Positions 58,213-64,000 of a DNA stretch of 64,000 bases are shown one piece after another. How positions within the stretch are numbered: position 1 is the stretch's first letter; each line of letters starts with the position of its first letter. Origin of the DNA: Chaenocephalus aceratus (lineage: Eukaryota; Chordata; Actinopteri; Perciformes; Channichthyidae); the NCBI GenBank assembly GCA_023974075.1, contig CM043797.1, positions 28,103,523 through 28,167,522 of the forward strand. Reading direction: 5' to 3'. The notes below the pieces were generated by a model that was given only the letters and a program-made list of their open reading frames with translations, had not been told where the DNA came from and made no database searches. Made by a program: the position numbers and the translations under genes.

Positions 58213-59319
58213 AACGCAGACTCTGCATGGCGATCACAGGATGGTAAATAATGCAATGTTTAAATATTGCTTACTGCCCATATTTTATATTCTATAATTT
58301 ATTGCATTCTATTTCTTAATATAGTTCGCTATCTGTGTAGTTTTTACATTTTTTTATTTGTATGTACGACACCTCCTCATACGTGTGAACCTACCTGGCA
58401 ATAAACCCGTTTCTAATTCTGATCTTTTTGTCCTCTAGGTTGCACTGCCACGTCTACAGTAGCGCAGAATGGACAGAGGAAACATGATTGGGCCTCAAGT
58501 TTTTTGCAGCCAATAAACATTATCCTACAAACTTGGGATAGGAGGGTGAGTGAACAAGTTATCCATTGGTTGGAACCTACATCCCCATTGTTAGACGTAC
58601 TAAATCCTGTACACTGCTCCTTCAAATTGACAATGTGAACATATGTCGCCATTTTGCCATTTCTGTTATTTTCAGTTGAGAATGTTTCAAAGTAATCTTA
58701 AAAGATTCAACTTACTTTTTGTTTCTACTGTTTATAAGTATGATGTTTAAATATGAAATGCTGTATTCATTAGTTGTACTATAATTCTACAAATATTTTT
58801 ATATTAATAATAGTAATTGTTTCCTACAGAACATTTTGTGATGTCATTTTGTTGAACCTGTTTGATTGGAAAATGTTAGAAAGCTGTAAAATAACAGTAT
58901 TCTCCCTGTAGAACTTTAGTTTCTGTATTTATTTTAGTGTTTGATCATACAAATCTAATAAAAGAAAATGTAAAAAACTGTTTTTCTCATCAGAACTTTA
59001 TTTAAGGTATTTTAATGTAACATTTTAAGACAAAGGATTTTGAAAAGAGAGGAAAGTTTCCTCTAAAATCTTTAAGGACAATTTCTGTATACTAATTGCT
59101 TTTGCACTTTATTTCAGTATTCAGTATTTCAAGTATTTTTACTTTAATTGTATGGTTTTTGTTTGGCAGCCTGCTGCCAGTCATTTGACCGTTTTTGTAC
59201 GGGTTTTTTGCCCGTAGAAGTTTTAGTGCTGTACTTTTATTAAAGGTTATTGACTGTAAAAAGAGCAGATACATCTGTAAAATTCTGTAAAACCTTTAAG
59301 GACAATTCCCGTAAATTAA
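58213..59319. other. Non-coding interval
   Basis: AT-rich. A LINE-like 3' tail (CAATAAACCCGTTTCTAATTCTGATC) is at about 58400-58425. Words such as CTGTAAAATTCTGTAAAAC recall the AT-rich repeat at 47.5-48.3 kb. No gene seen. Confidence 0.5.
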
Positions 59320-59905
59320 TGTTATAAGTTCTGCAGAACAATTTTATAGAAAACAATAGCAATTTTCTATAGTATTCTATAAATTATTTGGTGGAATCTA
59401 TAGTAAAATTCATAGGTGAATTATATAGAATATTTGCCAATATCCTGCAGTATATTCTACAGAAATTCTATAGAAACATCAATAGATTTTTCTATAGATT
59501 ATTTTGCAGAATCTATAGTAAAATCCATAGGTAAATTCTATAGAATATCTGCAAACATTCTATAGTATTCTTCAAAGAAGTTCTATAGAAATGTCCACAG
59601 GTGCTATAGAATATAGGTCACAAATGCTATAGTATTCTACAGAATGGTATTCTACAGAACAGTTCTATAGAAAGCATCCATGGGGTTTTCTATAGGAGTC
59701 TATAGACTATTTTCTACAAAAAAAACATCTACACAGTATATATTTTCTATACTATAGTATTCTATAGATTATTTCCCATAGCATCTATAGTAAAACACGT
59801 AGGCAATTTCTATAGTATGTCCGCACAAATCCTGTAGTATTCTACAGAAATGTTCTATAGAATTCGTCCATAGATTTTTCTATAGTATTCTATAGATTTT
59901 TTTGC
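59320..59905. repeat. Degenerate TCTATAGAA-rich array, inverted relative to 46757
   Basis: Dozens of spaced TCTATAG/CTATAGA words. Read on the minus strand its edge at 59905 is TTAGCAAAAAAATCTATAGAA, the same edge as at 46757. It abuts the 3' coding end of the LINE on the minus strand. Confidence 0.7.
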
Positions 59906-62900
59906 TAAGGGTAAGCTGCCAATAATAGCTGAAACAGAGCAATATTTGGCAATTTGTTTGGCTTTTCTCTTTGACATTCCAGCAATTCTCAGACCAATCA
60001 TGGTGCATTTATATACATGGCCAAAACTTCCGAATATAAGTATGCTATATCTACACTTGTACCCAAAGCTGGTTATCACATCGAGCAGTGGTTGGTATTT
60101 GATATACTTGTCCTGGAAAGTCTGGTCCATGTACAGGTCAAAGGCACAGCCTACTTCTAATATTAGCACCTCCCTATCAGGGTTTCCGTTAGCCGGTAAT
60201 TACCGGTTTTTAGCTGGTAAAATTTATAAAAAACCGGTAAATTCAAAACCTGACGGTCAAAATGTCTGGTAATAATTAGGGAGGCTCCGATAGATCGGCC
60301 GCCGGTCATTATCGGCCGATATTCACTCTTAATAGTTTGATCGGTGCTCTCTATAAAGGCCGATCAGGAGAGCTGGATCTGATCGATATGGACATAAACG
60401 CGAGTGAAGTTTAACCGGACGCGAGAGAGAGATCAGATCAGCTGCTGAGTCTGACCGAGACACGCAGCTCTGCATAATCACCTGAAGCCCCGCCCACTGT
60501 TTACCAGCTGCAGGAGCTGCATGAGAAACTGACGGGCTGTCAGGAGAGAGAGGGGATCCGTTTCTCCCGTGTTATTATTCAAAGTTGATGTAAACTTCTG
60601 AATAATGTACGTTATCTACTACAAGTAGTTTGTTTGAATGTAATAATTATGTTGTTTGTTGTTTGTGGAATCATTTATTGAAAAATTAATCGATCGATCT
60701 GTTACGATTATAAACTGAAGCAATATAAAAATGAGCCCCGTGAACTGAGTTTTAAACATCAGCATATCTGCTCATAGTCCGGTAAATTACCTGCTTACGG
60801 AAACTCTGCTACACAACTCTTATTATTATTGAAATATGACCGGTAAGTTTCAAATTTGTCCGGTAAAATAAATTCTGCCCGGACATTTGACCGGCGAGAA
60901 AAAATCCTAGCGGAAACCCTGCTCCCTATATGGTTGGTGTCAACAAAAACAACATCAGGTGTATTTGGGATGTTAGCAAAGACATCATTGGTAAAACCAA
61001 ACCATTCTGTTAGCACTCTAGTGTGCTTGTACATTGCTGCGCGAGATGGTAAGATGTTTTATAAACACATCAGACACAATCTCCACAATACGGTCATGAC
61101 GGGCTATGTACAGGCGTTTGTATGCATTACATCCATGTGTTATGTGTGCAATGGATTATAGGTGTTGTTGTGAATCCTGATGGTTTAAACAGAATGGAGT
61201 GTGAATGCCAGGTGGACAGATTGTACTTAGTGGGTAATACCTGCAGTCTTGCTTTGATGGTAAATGTCAGAACATCCTCACCAACAGCGGCGTTCTTAAA
61301 CACTGAGTGTGAGACTGAGTGGTCAGCAAACCCCAAACAGGCTAGCTTTCCCTGTAGTCTGAGTCCACACCAGTGCTGCCTGATCTCAGACTGCTTCATG
61401 CTGAGCAGAACCCTCCTTGCAGAGTCTCTGTGCAGTTCCACAGTCTCTTCCTGAGGTGTTGTGATGTCGGCCTTCACAACCACACTGGGGTCAGTGATCA
61501 GTTCATCAGAGACGGGACTTCTGTCTGTGTGTTGAGTCTTGTCCATTTCAACTGGACTCCAGTCCGATTGCAGAGGTCATTGAGATATGGCCAGTCAGAC
61601 CAGACCCCGAAGCCCCTGGCCTGAGAGTCCAGTTTCCCAGAGTCTTTTCTCCTGAAGCCGAGGAAGTTGTTCTGGTCTGCGCTGGCCAGGGGGATCTTCC
61701 TTCTTTGTAGATCCAGCAGGAGAGAGGCCCTGGCCATTTCTCTTACGGTGACATCATCATTGTTAAGCATGTGGATCAGGTGGGCTAGCCTGGTGGCTAT
61801 GTAGGTCCACTCGACATTGGGGACTCCCAGCCCCCCCTCTCCACATGGGAGAAAGATGATGCCCCGTGTGGAGTGTGTGTTGAGGCCCACCCACTTTCTG
61901 ACCAGCTGGACAGTTGTGTTTGTGATTTCTCTCAGTGCCTTGAGAGGGATGTGTACATTGGCAAAGAGATGTTGAATTTTAGCCAAAGCCACCTCTCTCA
62001 CAGCCTGGAACTTCATGAGGACGGGGAGGGCGGACAAGTCAATCAGGTGGAGATGATGGAGAAACTCTGTAGTGAGCTCCTCGACCTGCTCCCCCCACTC
62101 GCCAGCGATGTTAAACCTGTGGCCAAGGTATGGGTAGGTCTCATTACGGGAATACACCTTAATGGGTTGGCCCATTACAAGAAAGGAGGGGGGCTTGTCG
62201 TTCTTGGCCTTATACCAGCGGTTGCCTCCACTGCGGCGCTCATGGAGTACGGCACACTTAGCCTGCTTCACCTCCAGCCCTGACCATTGGAGGAACTCAT
62301 CAGTGCGCGCCAGCATGTTAATGATGACATCCTCTTGTCGTGATGACACCTGCACGTTGTCAGCGTATCCCTGAACAGGATTTGGGGATTTGACATGCAG
62401 CGGAGCGCACTGGTAAATCCACTTCAGCCATTGGTTGAGTGCTAGGATGAAGTTCACGGCACTCCAGGGACAGACAGTTTTTATTCCCACCTTCAGTGCA
62501 ATCGGCTCTGTGAGCTGCTGCCCACAGATAACCTGGAGAAATTAACCTTGGTACACATTGGATACAATATTCACAAAAGGCTGAGGCAGGTGTATTTCCT
62601 CTAATGCTTGTAGCATCACCTCATGGGAGAGTGTACCAAACGCGTCTCTAAAGTCCAAAAACACTGTGTAGAATTGAATGATCAATGTTTGAAATCATCT
62701 ATTCCGGTTTTTAAGCAAAACACATGTTCGTTAATTCCCTGTCTGTTGATATATGCTTTCTGATGGGGGGAGAGAATCCCTGTGTCCACCAGCCAGGGTA
62801 AGATGCGGGTGAGTAGGCACTTCATAAAGACTTTGTATATAGTGGGCAATAGTGAAATGTCACGCCAAGTGGAAGGATCATCTGGGACATTTTCATTTTT

Positions 62901-63010
62901 TGGTATCCTGTGAATGAGGGCCCCTTTCCATGAAGCAGGCACCTTCTCATTGATCAGGCAGGCATTGAAGATGTGTGTGAGTGTCTGTGTTGACGTGGGC
63001 CTGGTAGCTC
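59906..63010 (-). pseudogene. RLE-type LINE ORF, frameshifted, with altered catalytic box
   Basis: Minus-strand pieces: 63010-62682 (VPASWKGALIHRIPKNEN, RDISLLPTIYKVF, HQKAYINRQG). Next comes a frame at about 62680-62500 with FLDFRDAFGTLSHEV, reverse transcriptase motif A. Then 62490-61498 holds GYADNVQV at 62370-62347, where YADD is expected: the second aspartate is asparagine (codon 62358-62356). Then 61546-61127, ending with a C/H-rich HCTHNTW segment. The endonuclease follows: NTPDVVFVDTNH (to about 60930), interrupted by the hAT MITE, then LEVGCAFD...DKYIKYQPL in 60169-59906. Several frameshifts, the mutated box and the insertion make it inactive. Confidence 0.75.
60178..60921. mobile_element. 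hAT MITE inserted in the LINE endonuclease
   Basis: Perfect 8-bp target duplication CTCCCTAT at 60170-60177 and 60922-60929. Inverted termini CAGGGTTTCCG and CGGAAACCCTG. ACCGGTAA/TTACCGG-type words recur near both ends. A GATCGGCC-rich palindromic stretch at about 60288-60365 may be part of a further nested repeat. Confidence 0.9.
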
Positions 63011-63012
63011 TC

Positions 63013-63447
63013 AACACACACACACACACACACACACGGAGTTTACTGCTGTCATACACATTCAGGGATATGCGTTTAAAAAGGTGACGGTAATAACAGC
63101 ACTCAGCTTTTTTTATTTCTATGTTTATAACTGCTGAGATTTGTTGCCTCTCTTTTCCGCTTGTCTATTTCCTTAGCTTGCAGGTCTTTCGGGGAAGAAA
63201 GATATCAACTATTGAGTGCAGTCACTCTAAACCTGTTCTCACAGAACCTGCTCTAGCTTTTGACTCTGCGCTGTACTTGTCTAAATGGTGGTTTCAAAAT
63301 GTGTCTGAAAAACGATTTGGTCTCAGAGTTCAAACCCTTCCTTCCTCTGGAACTACATTAGTGGCCCTGCCGATCGAGGATCGAGACTTCCTCTCCTGGG
63401 TTTAAATTCTCTTTTTCAAACCAAACTGTTGATTTTTATCGCTGTGG
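63013..63447. other. CA microsatellite and unassigned sequence
   Basis: CA units at 63015-63038 mark the truncated LINE edge. The following 400 bases hold a 94-codon frame (63121-63405) without recognisable domains. Confidence 0.5.
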
Positions 63448-64000
63448 AGTCCTTACCCCAAGTGAAGGAGTTCAAGTATCTCAGGGTCTTGTTCTCGAGT
63501 GGGGGAACAATGGAGCGTGAGATGGGCCGGAGAATCAGAGCAGCGAGAGCGGTACTGCAGTCGCTTTACCGCACCGTTGTGACGAAAAGGGAGCTGAGCC
63601 AGAAGGCAAAGCTCTCTGTCTTCCGGGCCATTTTCGTTCCTACCTCACCTATGGTCACAAAGGATGGGTCATGACCGAAAGAACGAGATCGCGGATACAA
63701 GCGGCCGAGATGGGTTTTTCTCCGCAGGGTGGCTGGTGTCTCCCTTAGGGATAAGGTGAGAAGTTCAGTCATCCGGGAGGGAGTCGGAGTTGAACCGCTC
63801 CTCCTTCGCGTCGAAAGGAGCCAGTTGAGGTGGTTCGGGCACCTACTTAGGACGCCACCTGGGCGCCTCCCTAGGGAGGTGTTCCAGGCACGTCCAGCTG
63901 GGAAGAGACCAAGGGGTAGACCTAGGACCAGGTGGAGGGATTATATCTCTTCGCTGGTCTGGGAGCGCCTTGGGATCCCCCAGTCAGAGCTGGTTGATGT
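63448..64000 (+). mobile_element. 5'-truncated RTE LINE 3' fragment, runs off the window
   Basis: From GAGTCCTTACCCCAAGTGAAGG onward it closely matches 19886-20420 of the RTE element, including VKEFKYL, GTMEREMGRR and the downstream RWFGHLL region. Several small indels break the frame. The window ends before the ATGG tail. Confidence 0.9.

Larger units (their letters stand above)
59906..63012 (-). mobile_element. LINE with restriction-like endonuclease (R2/NeSL-type), 5'-truncated
   Basis: On the minus strand: reverse transcriptase, linker, CCHC-like region, then a C-terminal restriction-like endonuclease, the order of R2, NeSL and Hero-type LINEs. The element is cut at the 5' side within the reverse transcriptase at a CA microsatellite (about 63012). 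It is split by a hAT MITE at 60178-60921. Confidence 0.75.

Noticed and set aside
56736..58247. 503-codon frame as one protein
   Set aside because: Same reason as the first DIRS copy: wrong frame relative to RNase H and pol motifs.

Overview
The window looks like a piece of a ray-finned fish nuclear genome, probably a teleost. The base composition is AT-rich with long CA/TG, AT and ATGG microsatellites. It also combines element families typical of teleosts: an RTE/Rex3-type LINE ending in ATGG repeats, L2-clade LINEs, a chromodomain Ty3/Gypsy element, DIRS elements, several hAT elements with 8-bp target duplications, and a tRNA-derived SINE. I see no conserved multi-exon host protein gene. 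Nearly all long reading frames belong to transposable elements, most of them broken.

Layout. 1-3970: AT-rich unique sequence with two TG/CA microsatellites. 3971-12453: two LTRs in the same orientation about 8 kb apart, the first followed by a tRNA-Trp-like primer site; the interval has no recognisable gag-pol but carries a broken piece of a host LIM-domain gene near its 3' end. 12908-16506: a hAT element (TSD TCCTAGGG) containing a long-TIR element, which contains a third element (hAT, TSD TTTCTCCC), plus a TTAA-flanked MITE. 16580-20548: an essentially full-length RTE LINE with a 12-bp target duplication and a 5'-truncated L2 inside its 5' region. 20561-23812: non-coding. 23815-26905: an L2 LINE on the minus strand. 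27158-29334: a hAT remnant (TSD CTATGTTG) carrying a pair of SINE units. 29343-33983: non-coding, with a strong 85-nt hairpin and a possible signal-peptide ORF. 33984-39284: a DIRS element with both terminal repeats and the internal complementary region, lacking reverse transcriptase. 39585-44566: a Ty3/Gypsy chromovirus on the minus strand with intact gag and pol frames but no 5' LTR. 44567-48670: microsatellites, a LINE-type tail, a TCTATAGAA-rich array and a second copy of the MITE. 48674-54550: two convergent sets of splice-site-bounded short ORFs, a BED-finger hAT remnant and a further exon-like segment. 54551-58212: a second, truncated DIRS copy. 59320-63012: another TCTATAGAA array abutting a LINE with a restriction-like endonuclease, split by a hAT MITE. 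63448-64000: start of another RTE 3' fragment that runs off the window.

How the parts relate. This is nested insertion, not a gene neighbourhood. Insertions can be ordered in several places: MITE and hAT inside a larger hAT, L2 inside RTE, SINE inside hAT, hAT inside LINE, hAT inside a possible 3' UTR. The points most worth follow-up are the LTR unit carrying a LIM-domain fragment; the two DIRS copies sharing the same loss of reverse transcriptase and the same minisatellite; the convergent small spliced ORFs at 48.9-52.1 kb; and the hairpin at 33.65 kb. None has been checked against databases or RNA data.
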